From the NCBI GenBank assembly GCA_002507545.1, contig DAVR01000030.1, forward strand, positions 1 through 64,000: a DNA stretch of 64,000 bases. Reading direction: 5' to 3'. Numbering within the stretch: position 1 is the stretch's first letter; each line of letters begins with the position of its first letter. The position numbers were made by a program, and so were the translations under genes. The stretch comes from Archaeoglobus sp. UBA230 (GTDB lineage: Archaea; Halobacteriota; Archaeoglobi; Archaeoglobales; Archaeoglobaceae). Below are positions 42,789 to 50,970 of the stretch, piece after piece. The notes under the pieces were generated by a model. That model was given only the letters and a program-made list of their open reading frames with translations. It was not told the origin of the DNA and ran no database searches.

Positions 42789-42815
42789 TTTATATGCCCA
42801 GCTTTGTCAAGACAA
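42789..42815 (+). promoter_or_regulatory. TATA promoter of the polyhydroxyalkanoate operon
   Basis: TTTATATG at 42789-42796 is a strong archaeal TATA element, with transcription expected near 42815-42820. SD GGAGGTGGG (42822-42830) and ATG 42834 follow. An upstream in-frame ATG at 42780 lies before this TATA box, which rules it out as the main start. Inverted repeat GATACTCA/TGAGTATC flanks the region at about 42650 and 42750. Confidence 0.6.
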
Positions 42816-42833
42816 TCAATGGAGGTGGGTGCG

Positions 42834-43145
42834 ATGGAGTACACGGACTTTGTTGAAACTGTCAGAGGGTTCACCAAGATGGGGTTTGCAACTGGCAAGA
42901 CTACGCTGGATTTGGTAAAGTTGGGCTTGGAGAGCTACGTGAACATGTACAGCATATACATGCGGCAGTTCATGCCCTCGGAGAGTTTTGAGAGCATAAA
43001 GAAAACAGTGGACATCTATCTCGAATCGCAGGCGAAGGTGCTCGACAATTTCAAAAAGCTCATTGACCAGATCGAAAAGCAGCAAGACGAAATCTTCAAC
43101 AGACTTTCTGAAGTCGGCAAGACTACTGAAAAGAAGAAAAGCTAA
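42834..43145 (+). CDS. Phasin-like polymer granule protein (putative)
   Basis: The 103-residue protein is helical, with MEYTDFVETVRGFTKMGFATGKTTLDLVKLGLESYV and a C-terminal coiled-coil (FKKLIDQIEKQQDEIFNRLSEVG). The amphipathic layout and its place as first gene before phaE and phaC suggest a phasin that coats polyhydroxyalkanoate granules. I do not see a clear family motif, so the assignment is by context. It has a good SD and a TATA promoter. Confidence 0.55.
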   Translation: MEYTDFVETVRGFTKMGFATGKTTLDLVKLGLESYVNMYSIYMRQFMPSESFESIKKTVDIYLESQAKVLDNFKKLIDQIEKQQDEIFNRLSEVGKTTEKKKS

Positions 43146-43169
43146 ATTTTTATTTTTTGAGGGATTAGA

Positions 43170-44090
43170 ATGCTTCAGGGGCTTTCATCTATTTTTGGTA
43201 AAGTTCCCAAGGAGTCTTACGAGTTACTTGGAAGGAACATAGAAATAAGAAAAACACTTGAAAAAATTTATAGAGACTACAAAGCTGGTATCGAGATTAA
43301 CACCAGAGATTTTGATTTAGTATTCAATGAAATCTTCAGATACTTCTTTCGACCACTTGAACTCACGATTATAGGTGCAAGACCACTTACATTTATTTTA
43401 CCAACAAGAAAAAATATCAGTTTGTTTGAAACCTTCAGTAATACCTTTCAGGCATACGATGATTTTTTGAAGTCCCTCAGGGACCATTTCCAGCTCACTT
43501 TTAGCATTTTCGAAAAAGAAGGATACACAACGTTGCTAACTGATTCGATTAAAGAATTCAGAGAACTTGTCGAAAAATACGGGGATTTAGAACTTTACGA
43601 TTTTGACAGGTACAAATTTGTTGCGGATTACCCCTACATTCTCACCAACAGGGCTCTGAAGCACATCTCTGAATCCTTTGAGGCATGGGAGAGATTTGGC
43701 AACGACTATTTTACTTTCAAAAACCTCATGAAGAGAACTTACAAAAAAGCTGTAGAAGAGTTCATCAACACTGCAAAGACTAAGGAATTTGGAAGCTATT
43801 CAGAATTTGCAAACGAGTTTTACAACATTGCCGCCAAACACTTCGATGAGTTACTGAGATCGGAGGAATATCTGAAGGTTCAGAGTAGCATGAATTCCAA
43901 CCTTATGGATCATATATACCACTTCAGGAGATTTGCCGAGGAGGCGTTAGAGAACAATCCTCTAAATCCTTTCGCAACAGTGTCTCAGCTTGACGAAGCT
44001 TATAAGAGGATTACAGACTTAAAGAGAAAGATTTCGGAGCTGGAAAAGAAAATCGAAGAGATCAGTAAGGACAAGGTGGTGCAAGCATGA
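43170..44090 (+). CDS. phaE: Class III polyhydroxyalkanoate synthase subunit PhaE
   Basis: The 306-residue, almost fully helical protein fits PhaE, the non-catalytic partner of class III (and archaeal) PHA synthases. It ends in a coiled coil (YKRITDLKRKISELEKKIEEISKD). PhaE sequences vary greatly; the region with GARPLTFILPTRKN and the position directly before phaC support the call. Its TGA overlaps the phaC ATG by 4 nt (ATGA). Confidence 0.75.
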   Translation: MLQGLSSIFGKVPKESYELLGRNIEIRKTLEKIYRDYKAGIEINTRDFDLVFNEIFRYFFRPLELTIIGARPLTFILPTRKNISLFETFSNTFQAYDDFLKSLRDHFQLTFSIFEKEGYTTLLTDSIKEFRELVEKYGDLELYDFDRYKFVADYPYILTNRALKHISESFEAWERFGNDYFTFKNLMKRTYKKAVEEFINTAKTKEFGSYSEFANEFYNIAAKHFDELLRSEEYLKVQSSMNSNLMDHIYHFRRFAEEALENNPLNPFATVSQLDEAYKRITDLKRKISELEKKIEEISKDKVVQA

Positions 44091-45058
44091 TTGAGATACC
44101 GGAAACCAGACCGGGTGTTTGTGAGTTCGAGATCGAGATCGAGGACTGGCTTTTTAAACTGGCACACTTCAAATCCAAACCAAAACACAAAATTCCAGTT
44201 TTAATCTGCTATGCCTTCATAAATCGTCCCTACATCCTTGATCTTCATGAGGATGTGAGTGTAATCAAAAAAATGCTGGAAGCAAAGCTCGATGTTTGGC
44301 TGATAGACTGGGGATATCCGAAGAGAGCTGACAAGTATCTTCAGCTTTCAGATTATATTGACTTCATAGACAGGTGTGTGGAATACATCAGACAGAAGAG
44401 AGGTGTGGATGCCGTGACCCTACATGGATACTGCCTCGGTTCAACTCTCAGCATCATCTATACATCCATGTTTCCGGAAAAGATCAAGAATCTCGTTTTG
44501 CAAGCCCCTCCGGTTGACTTCTACACTACAAACACCTTGGCAGAGTGGGCAAGGAACATAAATCCTGAAAAGATTGCAAGAGCTCTGGGGAATGCCACTG
44601 GAGACATGCTGAACCTGTCCTTTTTACTGGTTGATCCGATCAGGCTTGTGGTAGGAAAATACCAGTCTCTACTGGACAATATGAACAATGAGAAGTTTTT
44701 GAGAAACTTCTTTTACATGGATCACTGGATATTTGACTCTCCCGCAGTTCCGGGGGGGATCTATGTTGAGTATATAACTCGGTGGTATCACAGGAATGAA
44801 GTAATAAACGAGACCTTCGACTACAGGGGCAGGACGGTGAATTTAAACAACATAAAAATGCCCACACTTATTCTTGCAGCTGAGAAAGACCACATAACTC
44901 CTCCTGAATCCGTCTTACCATTTTTTGAGAAAATACCATCAAAGGACAAGAAGATGATCCTGTCAGAAAAGGGACATATTGGCTTGACAGTCAGCAGCGC
45001 ATCACAGAAGAAGGTCTGGCCGGAAGCTATAAAATGGATTGTGGAGAGGTCTGATTAA
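44087..45058 (+). CDS. phaC: Class III polyhydroxyalkanoate synthase catalytic subunit PhaC
   Basis: The 323-residue protein has the lipase-like box HGYCLGS with nucleophile Cys116, in place of the serine of lipases. The other triad residues are Asp268 (AEKDHITPP) and His297 (KGHIG). LIDWGYPKRADKYL is the strongly conserved PhaC segment. The short length is that of class III enzymes, which need PhaE. It polymerises (R)-3-hydroxyacyl-CoA to storage polyester at the granule surface. Its TAA overlaps the ATG of the hydratase gene by one base. Confidence 0.93.
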   Translation: MIEIPETRPGVCEFEIEIEDWLFKLAHFKSKPKHKIPVLICYAFINRPYILDLHEDVSVIKKMLEAKLDVWLIDWGYPKRADKYLQLSDYIDFIDRCVEYIRQKRGVDAVTLHGYCLGSTLSIIYTSMFPEKIKNLVLQAPPVDFYTTNTLAEWARNINPEKIARALGNATGDMLNLSFLLVDPIRLVVGKYQSLLDNMNNEKFLRNFFYMDHWIFDSPAVPGGIYVEYITRWYHRNEVINETFDYRGRTVNLNNIKMPTLILAAEKDHITPPESVLPFFEKIPSKDKKMILSEKGHIGLTVSSASQKKVWPEAIKWIVERSD

Positions 45059-45513
45059 TGTCGTTGCTGGAGGACTTGAAAGGGATTTACTCTAAAAAGG
45101 GTGGAGAGATTAAGCCCTTTGAGAAATTTAAGGGTGAAGTAAAAGAGGGATACAGGATAGAATACGAAAAAAGACTCACTGAAGCTGACGTAACATTCTT
45201 TGGACTTACATCAGGAGATTTGAATCCAGTGCATTTTGATGAGGAATTTGCAAGCAAAACGAAATTTGGTGGCAGGGTCGTTCACGGAATGCTCACGACA
45301 AGTCTTGTATCTGCAGCGGTTGCGAGGATGCCGGGCATCATTGTTTTGCTTGAGCAGAGTTTTCGATACGTTTCCCCGGTGAGAATTGGAGACACGGTAA
45401 GAGTAGAGGGGGTTGTTACTGAAGTTGTGAAGAACCGATGTAAAATTGACGTGAAGTGTCTGGTTAACGACGAGGTTGTTGCAGAGGGTTGGGTCAGGGT
45501 TCTGATCTGGTGA
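45058..45513 (+). CDS. MaoC-like (R)-specific enoyl-CoA hydratase (PhaJ-like)
   Basis: The 151-residue protein has a hot-dog fold with the hydratase 2 motif FFGLTSGDLNPVHFDEEFAS, whose Asp and His are catalytic, and GGRVVHGMLTTSLVSA. In PHA operons this PhaJ-type enzyme makes (R)-3-hydroxyacyl-CoA from enoyl-CoA, linking beta-oxidation to PhaC. Its direct coupling to phaC supports that role. Confidence 0.9.
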   Translation: MSLLEDLKGIYSKKGGEIKPFEKFKGEVKEGYRIEYEKRLTEADVTFFGLTSGDLNPVHFDEEFASKTKFGGRVVHGMLTTSLVSAAVARMPGIIVLLEQSFRYVSPVRIGDTVRVEGVVTEVVKNRCKIDVKCLVNDEVVAEGWVRVLIW

Positions 45514-45549
45514 CGTTAACTCTTTAACTCCTCCTCTTTATTTCTTATC

Positions 45550-46014
45550 ATGCGCAGAAAAAGACTGAGGAAAAAGGAAGCAAAGAGAATCTCCGAGGAG
45601 TTGAGGGAGACTGCAGGTGTTGACGTTAGCGGAGACATGGATATCGTTGATTTTGGAGAAGTAAAGGTTATTCTCGTTAATAACGAACCTCTTTTGATTG
45701 AATACGACGGTAAGCATTACGTCTCGGTATATGGTGCAATAAAGCTGAAACCTGCGAAATATATGGTTAAGGTTGACGAGGGGGCGTTGAGGTTCATAAT
45801 GAATGGAGCGGACGTTATGAAGCCGGGAATAGTTTACGCTGATGAAAGAATAATGGAGGGGGACTTCGTTTATGTTACTGTGGAGGGAAAGGAGAGCCCT
45901 ATAGCAGTTGGAATCGCTCTGTGCAGCGGGAAAGAGATGAGAGAAGGAAAGGGAAAGGCTGTAAAAAATCTGCATCACTTGAAAGACAAAATCTGGAAAC
46001 ACTTTTATGGGTAA
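45550..46014 (+). CDS. PUA-domain RNA-binding protein (MCT-1-like)
   Basis: The 154-residue protein has a basic N terminus (MRRKRLRKKEAKRI), a first alpha/beta part and a C-terminal PUA domain (MKPGIVYADERIMEGDFVYVTVEGKESPIAVGIALCSGKEM). It resembles the archaeal DUF1947-PUA proteins related to eukaryotic MCT-1, which act near the ribosome decoding site. The target RNA is not known. Confidence 0.8.
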   Translation: MRRKRLRKKEAKRISEELRETAGVDVSGDMDIVDFGEVKVILVNNEPLLIEYDGKHYVSVYGAIKLKPAKYMVKVDEGALRFIMNGADVMKPGIVYADERIMEGDFVYVTVEGKESPIAVGIALCSGKEMREGKGKAVKNLHHLKDKIWKHFYG

Positions 46015-46043
46015 ATTTAAAATTTTCAGCGATTACGTCTCTT

Positions 46044-46277
46044 ATGGCTCTTGGGTTTGTGCTGATAAAGGTCTCACCGGGGAAGGAGAGAAGGGTTTAC
46101 GATACCCTCGCAGGACTGGAAGAGGTTGAGGAACTGTACCCCTTATTCGGCGAGTATGATCTCATTGCAAAAATTGTCGTTAGAGACTTTGAGGAACTCA
46201 GCGATGTTGTTGTCAACAAGATTAGATCAATTGACGGTGTCGTGGAGACGAAAACTCTGACAGGGGCGAAATTCTGA
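46044..46277 (+). CDS. Stand-alone RAM (AsnC ligand-binding) domain protein
   Basis: From ATG 46044 the 77-residue product is the C-terminal RAM domain of Lrp/AsnC regulators without the HTH: LGFVLIKVSPGKERRVYDTLAGLEEVEELYPLFGEYDLIAKIVVRDFEELSDVV. Such proteins bind amino acids or modulate full-length Lrp relatives. The much longer frame from 45921 starts inside the PUA gene and is not credible. Its stop overlaps the ATG of the next gene by one base. Confidence 0.82.
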   Translation: MALGFVLIKVSPGKERRVYDTLAGLEEVEELYPLFGEYDLIAKIVVRDFEELSDVVVNKIRSIDGVVETKTLTGAKF

Positions 46278-46936
46278 TGTTGAAGGGTCTGAGGATAATC
46301 GCGGAGAACAAGATAGGAGTCTTGAGGGATTTGACTGCCATTATCGCTGAAGAAGGTGGAAACATAACCTTTGCCCAGACTTTCCTAATCAAGCATGGGG
46401 AGTATGCAGGCAAAGCTTTGATCTACTTTGAAATTGAAGATGGAAATTACGAGAAAATGCTTTCAAGAATAAAAGAGCTCGATTCTGTTCTTGAAATTGA
46501 GGAAGAGGAGCCATTCGAGAGGGTCTTTGGCAAGAGGGTTATAATATTGGGTGGTGGAGCTTTGGTTTCTCAGGTTGCAATAGGCGCGATAAGCGAGGCA
46601 GATAGGCACAATTTGAGAGGGGAGAGAATTAGTGTTGACACGATGCCGGTGGTTGGAGAAGAGGAGATAGCCGAGGCTGTTAAAGCTGTATCGAGACTTC
46701 ACAGGGCAGAAGTACTTGTGCTTGCAGGTGGAATAATGGGTGGGAAAATAACAGAGGAAGTTAAGAAGCTTAAAAAGAGTGGAATAAGTGTTATCTCTCT
46801 CAGCATGTTCGGTAGCGTGCCGCATGTAAGCGATATTGTCATCAGCGACCCAGTTATGGCGGGAACACTTGCAGTTATGCACATAAGCGAGAAGGCGAAG
46901 TTTGACATTGACAGGGTAAAGGGGAGGAGGATTTAG
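46277..46936 (+). CDS. ACT domain protein with DUF5612 region
   Basis: The 219-residue protein has an N-terminal ACT domain (RIIAENKIGVLRDLTAIIAEEGGNITF) and a C-terminal alpha/beta region (VIILGGGALVSQVAIGAISEADRHN to ISVDTMPVVGEEEIAEA) of the archaeal DUF5612 type. ACT domains bind amino acids; the activity of the second part is unknown. It is translationally coupled to the RAM-domain gene, so the two may form an amino-acid-sensing pair. It converges with the radical SAM gene, overlapping by 4 nt. Confidence 0.8.
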   Translation: MLKGLRIIAENKIGVLRDLTAIIAEEGGNITFAQTFLIKHGEYAGKALIYFEIEDGNYEKMLSRIKELDSVLEIEEEEPFERVFGKRVIILGGGALVSQVAIGAISEADRHNLRGERISVDTMPVVGEEEIAEAVKAVSRLHRAEVLVLAGGIMGGKITEEVKKLKKSGISVISLSMFGSVPHVSDIVISDPVMAGTLAVMHISEKAKFDIDRVKGRRI

Positions 46937-48330
46937 GCGATAACTTTTCCAACGATCTCCCACCACTTCTTATTGTTAATACACCCCGGATCAGGCTTAA
47001 GATAGTCTCCGAAGTAGTTATAGGCTCTTGCCCTGCAACCACCGCAAACATATCTAAACCCACATCTCCCGCATCCCTCAAGAATGTCCTTGTCCCTCAA
47101 GTCTTCGAAAACTGGACTGTGGAGCCACAAGTCTTCGAGATCATCCTCCCTCACGTTTCCAAGCTTCAGCGGGAAGAAGACGCATGGCTGCACATCTCCA
47201 TTTGCTTTTATTGCAAAGTAGAACCTTCCTGCTCCGCAACCGCCAATGAACTCGGCCAGCTGTCTCAACCTTTCACCAGCGTTTACATTGTAGAAATGCG
47301 TTGGCATTATGCTCCCATGACACTGCAGAGCTACACGGGCAAACTGGGGAGCAGTTGAGAGCAGAGAGATGTTCGAGTTGTAGTTCTTTTCATACAACCA
47401 CCTAAGCAGCTCCTCCCTTTGTTCGGGTGTGATTTCCGCCTCAAGCATCTCTCTCCCTCTCCCAGTGGGGATAAAGTTATAATGCATGAACCAGTCCACT
47501 CCAAGCTTCTCACAAAGCTCCACAACAGCAGGAACATCGTGATAGTTGTATCTGGTTACAGTCATAGACACGTTCACGAACAAACCAGCCTTCACAGCAT
47601 TCTTTATCCCCTCAACTGTCCTGTCAAAACATCCGTTTATACCTCTGAATCTCTCATGTGTCTCCTTCAACCCATCAAGGCTTATCTGTGCATAGCTCAC
47701 ACCGCTCTCCCTCATCTTTTTTGCCATCTCTTCCGTGATCAGCGTCCCATTTGTTGCAATCGCCACGTAGATACCTTTATCAGCAGCATACATTGTCAGA
47801 TCAAAAATATCTCTTCTCACAAGTGGTTCTCCACCCGAAAAGGCGATAATTGTTACACCGAGTTTATTCAGCCGATCAATAACGTCCAAAGCCTCTTCAG
47901 TCGTTAGCTCATCCTCCAAAGCCTTTCCCGCTGTTGCGTAGCAGTGCTTGCATCGAAGATTGCATGCATACGTTACATCCCACACAACTTGAAAGGGCGC
48001 TCCGGGAACGAAGGGTTTTCTCACGCCAAAGTGGGCTATCCCCTTTATCACGCTCGCCAAACCTTTTCTCCAGTATGGATCACCAAACTTCTCTTTAAGC
48101 TCCTCGAAGGTGACACTGAAAGCTTCAGCCCCTCTATTCAAGATTGGTTTGACAGTTTTGGCAGCAAGTTTGCACTTCCAGCAGGCATCTTCGCGATAAC
48201 CTAAAGCCAATTCGAGTGCAACCTCAAGTCTGTTCTTTCCACAACTTTCACAGTAGTTAGAGATAAGTTTGAGGGTATTTTTCGTTAAGGGATTGTTTGC
48301 AATCTCGGCAAAAAGTCTCACCCCATCCAT
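46933..48330 (-). CDS. Radical SAM/SPASM-domain protein
   Basis: The 465-residue protein has a 110-residue N-terminal extension containing CESC and CWKC. The radical SAM core follows with YACNLRCKHCY (the CxxxCxxC cluster motif), SGGEPL and ISLDGLKETHERFRGINGC. A C-terminal SPASM region ends CGRCGFRYVCGGCRARAYNY. AhbC/AhbD-like heme enzymes and peptide-modifying enzymes both look like this. No precursor peptide gene is seen beside it, and the function stays open. It has a divergent HTH gene. Confidence 0.85.
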   Translation of the reverse strand: MDGVRLFAEIANNPLTKNTLKLISNYCESCGKNRLEVALELALGYREDACWKCKLAAKTVKPILNRGAEAFSVTFEELKEKFGDPYWRKGLASVIKGIAHFGVRKPFVPGAPFQVVWDVTYACNLRCKHCYATAGKALEDELTTEEALDVIDRLNKLGVTIIAFSGGEPLVRRDIFDLTMYAADKGIYVAIATNGTLITEEMAKKMRESGVSYAQISLDGLKETHERFRGINGCFDRTVEGIKNAVKAGLFVNVSMTVTRYNYHDVPAVVELCEKLGVDWFMHYNFIPTGRGREMLEAEITPEQREELLRWLYEKNYNSNISLLSTAPQFARVALQCHGSIMPTHFYNVNAGERLRQLAEFIGGCGAGRFYFAIKANGDVQPCVFFPLKLGNVREDDLEDLWLHSPVFEDLRDKDILEGCGRCGFRYVCGGCRARAYNYFGDYLKPDPGCINNKKWWEIVGKVIA

Positions 48331-48387
48331 CCCTACCCACCCCCATGTTACTACGTGTCAGGATATATAGGTGTTACGCAAAATTTA

Positions 48388-48431
48388 TTCCTATGTAGGA
48401 ACATATTAATTCAGATATTATTAAATATCTG
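48388..48431. promoter_or_regulatory. Two palindromes in the divergent promoter of the radical SAM and HTH genes
   Basis: TTCCTA (48388-48393) and TAGGAA (48396-48401) surround TG. CAGATATT (48412-48419) and AATATCTG (48424-48431) surround ATTA. The second sits over the AT-rich plus-strand promoter, 19 nt before the ATG of the HTH gene. They are likely operators for that protein, shared by both genes. Confidence 0.5.
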
Positions 48432-48449
48432 CAGCAGGGGGAGGAGAGC

Positions 48450-48770
48450 ATGAAGAACCCGCTATCAGAGATCATGGAAATCGTGGAAAGAGTGAAATTC
48501 AAGCCATCAGACATCAGAATATACGCCCTGCTGCTTGAAAAGGGCGAGATGAGGGTAAGCGAGATAGCAAAAGAACTTGAACTTTCAACAAGATTCGTAA
48601 GGGACAGACTTAAAGTTCTCGTAAAAAAAGAAGTTGTAAAAAAGAAGCTCGTCGAAAGGGGTTGGGTTGGATACGTTTATACTGCCGAAAAACCATCCAG
48701 AGTTGTTGAGAAGCTAAAAACGGGAATAATTGGGGAGTTCGAGAAGCTTGAAAGGGCATTTCTGGATTGA
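48450..48770 (+). CDS. Small winged-helix regulator (TrmB-like N domain)
   Basis: The 106-residue protein has a winged helix (FKPSDIRIYALLLEKGEMRVSEIAKELELSTRFVRDRLKVLVKKEVVKKK) like the DNA-binding part of TrmB-type regulators, then a short helical tail. There is no sugar-binding domain. SD GGGGGAGGAGAG precedes the ATG. It is divergent from the radical SAM gene and convergent with the RibD-like gene. Confidence 0.8.
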   Translation: MKNPLSEIMEIVERVKFKPSDIRIYALLLEKGEMRVSEIAKELELSTRFVRDRLKVLVKKEVVKKKLVERGWVGYVYTAEKPSRVVEKLKTGIIGEFEKLERAFLD

Positions 48771-49436
48771 TCAAAATTTTACAAACACAGCAAAACCCTC
48801 TCCCACCCTCTCAACTCTTTCAATTCTGCACCCCATAATTCTGGAACTTCCATCGCAGATTGTCGGAGACTTTGACCCCCCGATAACCATTGGCGCAAAA
48901 TAAATTCTCATCTCGTCCACCAATCCGCCTGAGACGAGGGATGAAATCAGCGTTCCACCTCCCTCGACCATTACTCTTCTGACGCCCCTTGAAAAGAGAT
49001 GTTCCAGCAATCTACTGAGATCAACCTTTTCCTCACCAAAGACAGCCACTTCAGCACGCTGTGAGACCCTTCTTATCCTTTCCTCATCGGCAGCTTTGGA
49101 AACAGCAACAAGTGTTTTAGCCTCGTCGTTCAGAACTTTCGAACTCAACGGCACTCTGCACCTGCTATCAACTACAACTCTGAGTGGATTCTCATCCTTC
49201 TTTTCTTCCAGCCTTCTCTTTCTCAAATCCCTGCTCTTCACGGTCAGCCTTGGATCATCTGCAAGGACTGTCCCTATCCCAACCATGATAGCATCTGACT
49301 CAGCCCTTAACTCATCCACAATCCTCAAATCCTCATCACACGAAATTCTAAGCTGCCTTCTACTCTCATCGCTAATCTTCCCGTCAAGACTTGCTGCAAC
49401 GTTGACAAAAACAAAAGGTTTCTGCAGAAATCTCAC
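48771..49436 (-). CDS. Diaminohydroxyphosphoribosylaminopyrimidine reductase, archaeal type
   Basis: The 221-residue protein is a RibD C-terminal-type reductase (archaeal RIB7/ArfC-like). It has VNVAASLDGKIS, ESDAIMVGIGTVLADDPRLTV, VVVDSRCRVP and VMVEGGGTLISSLVSGGLVDEMRIYFAP. It reduces the ribosyl side chain with NAD(P)H in archaeal riboflavin synthesis. It overlaps moaA by 4 nt. Confidence 0.92.
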   Translation of the reverse strand: MRFLQKPFVFVNVAASLDGKISDESRRQLRISCDEDLRIVDELRAESDAIMVGIGTVLADDPRLTVKSRDLRKRRLEEKKDENPLRVVVDSRCRVPLSSKVLNDEAKTLVAVSKAADEERIRRVSQRAEVAVFGEEKVDLSRLLEHLFSRGVRRVMVEGGGTLISSLVSGGLVDEMRIYFAPMVIGGSKSPTICDGSSRIMGCRIERVERVGEGFAVFVKF

Positions 49437-50323
49437 CCCTTAAAGTAGGGTTCTCTCTCCCCAACAACCCTTGCAATCGCATTCATTAGCTCTTCTCCAT
49501 GCAAAACGTTAATGTCAACCACCGAATCCCTCAGGAGACAGGGCTTGAGCTTACCGTCTGAGGTAACTCTCATTCTGTTACAGTGCATGCAGAAGACGCT
49601 GTTGTCGAGCGGCTTTACGAACTCTATAACTCCTGATGGTGTAAAATACTGTGTCCTCCTGTGCATTGCCCTCACTCTCGTTTGTGTTGCTATCTTCGAG
49701 TACTTCCTTTCGAGAGTGGAGATGTCGAAGTAATAATTCTCAAAACCTGGAAACGGAATCAACTCTATAAGCTGCAGTATCGCTTTAATATCCTCTCCAT
49801 TGAAGGAATTCGTGAATTTCAGCAGATCATCAACTTCATTCTCATTTATTCCTTTCATTACAATCATGTTTACCTTTACCGGCGTTAGATTTGCGTCACA
49901 TGCTGCAGAGATGCCTGCTATTACTTTCTCAACGTCTCCAACTTTCGTTATGAATTTATACTTCTCTGGATCGAGTGTGTCGAGGCTCACATTTACTCTG
50001 CTTAAACCGCACTCCTTTAACTCTTCAGCATAATCTTCGAGCAATACGCCATTGGTCGTCATGGAAATTTCATCAAAAGCTGGCAGTTCCTGTATTATGT
50101 CGAGTATATCCTTGCGGAGAAGTGGTTCTCCTCCTGTAATCTTCAGCTTCTTAACTCCAAGCTTATAGAAGGCTTCCGCAATCTCGATTATTCTGTCGGC
50201 GGGCATCTCTTCTCCCGGATTCTTCTCGCCCTCTTTATGGCAGTAGAAACACCTGAGATTGCATCTGTTTGTCACCGCAATTCTCAGATTCGTTACAGCC
50301 CTTCCAAACCTATCTCTGAGCAT
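49433..50323 (-). CDS. moaA: GTP 3',8-cyclase MoaA
   Basis: The 296-residue radical SAM enzyme makes the first molybdopterin intermediate from GTP. The N-terminal cluster motif is Cys21-NLR-Cys25-FY-Cys28, followed by ITGGEPLLRKD. The second cluster uses CMHCNRMRVTSDGKLKPCLL near the C terminus. Length is slightly short but complete. It overlaps mobA by 31 nt and the reductase gene by 4 nt. Confidence 0.95.
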   Translation of the reverse strand: MLRDRFGRAVTNLRIAVTNRCNLRCFYCHKEGEKNPGEEMPADRIIEIAEAFYKLGVKKLKITGGEPLLRKDILDIIQELPAFDEISMTTNGVLLEDYAEELKECGLSRVNVSLDTLDPEKYKFITKVGDVEKVIAGISAACDANLTPVKVNMIVMKGINENEVDDLLKFTNSFNGEDIKAILQLIELIPFPGFENYYFDISTLERKYSKIATQTRVRAMHRRTQYFTPSGVIEFVKPLDNSVFCMHCNRMRVTSDGKLKPCLLRDSVVDINVLHGEELMNAIARVVGEREPYFKG

Positions 50324-50895
50324 AATTTTCCGGCCCTCTCCAAGTCATCTTTTGTGTTTATGTTGAAAAATGAAATCAGCTCTTTATCAAATTTTCTCAG
50401 GTTTTCAACTGGGTAATAAACAACTTCAAGATTCCTAAGGGGAGCCAGAATCATCCTTTCCCCCGATTTTATAGCTTTTTCGATCTCAACTACGGCAGTT
50501 CTTGAATAATATGCCAGAAGTGGCTCGGGAAATTTATGTTTTGGAAGTAATGCATCACAGCCACTCTCGATACCCTTTTCATAAATGTGCTCCAAGACCT
50601 TTCTCTTTACAAAGGGCATATCAATGGCTGTAACGACGCAATCGCCAAAATAGTTCAATGCAGCATGAATTCCGGCTATTGACCCCACATTTTTGAATGC
50701 ATCTGCAATGAACTTACCCTCATACTGCTGTGAAAGCCAACTCACCTGCCTTTCATCCCTGCAAACAAAAACTGTTTCGTAGTCACTGTACTTCTCGATG
50801 GCTATCTCGATTAGTTTTTTTCCGCAAAGCCTTATTTCTGTTTTCTCCATTCCTATTCTTCTCCCTATCCCACCCACAAGTACAGCTATCCTCAC
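50293..50895 (-). CDS. mobA: Molybdenum cofactor guanylyltransferase MobA-like
   Basis: The 200-residue nucleotidyltransferase has AVLVGGIGRRIGMEKTEIRLCGKKLIE (the GGxxxRxGxxK pattern at about 8-18) and AIDMPFV with the metal-binding aspartate. It adds GMP to the molybdenum cofactor. It is the first gene of a mobA-moaA-reductase operon. The IS110-family element begins about 20 nt upstream of its start, so the original promoter may have been replaced or pushed away. Confidence 0.85.
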   Translation of the reverse strand: MRIAVLVGGIGRRIGMEKTEIRLCGKKLIEIAIEKYSDYETVFVCRDERQVSWLSQQYEGKFIADAFKNVGSIAGIHAALNYFGDCVVTAIDMPFVKRKVLEHIYEKGIESGCDALLPKHKFPEPLLAYYSRTAVVEIEKAIKSGERMILAPLRNLEVVYYPVENLRKFDKELISFFNINTKDDLERAGKLCSEIGLEGL

Positions 50896-50970
50896 TTCAA
50901 TCCCTTTTTAGATAACATGTTGGGCTTCCGCCCTTAAACACTCCAACCGAAATAAGATTGGAGGGATAGC

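Noticed and set aside
42780-42833. Longer N terminus for the phasin-like protein
   Set aside because: The ATG at 42780 lies upstream of the TATA box (42789-42796), so the mRNA could not contain it; ATG 42834 has a strong SD.
45921-46043. Longer N terminus for the RAM-domain protein
   Set aside because: It starts inside the PUA gene and encodes a basic stretch that is just another frame of that gene; ATG 46044 begins exactly at the RAM domain.
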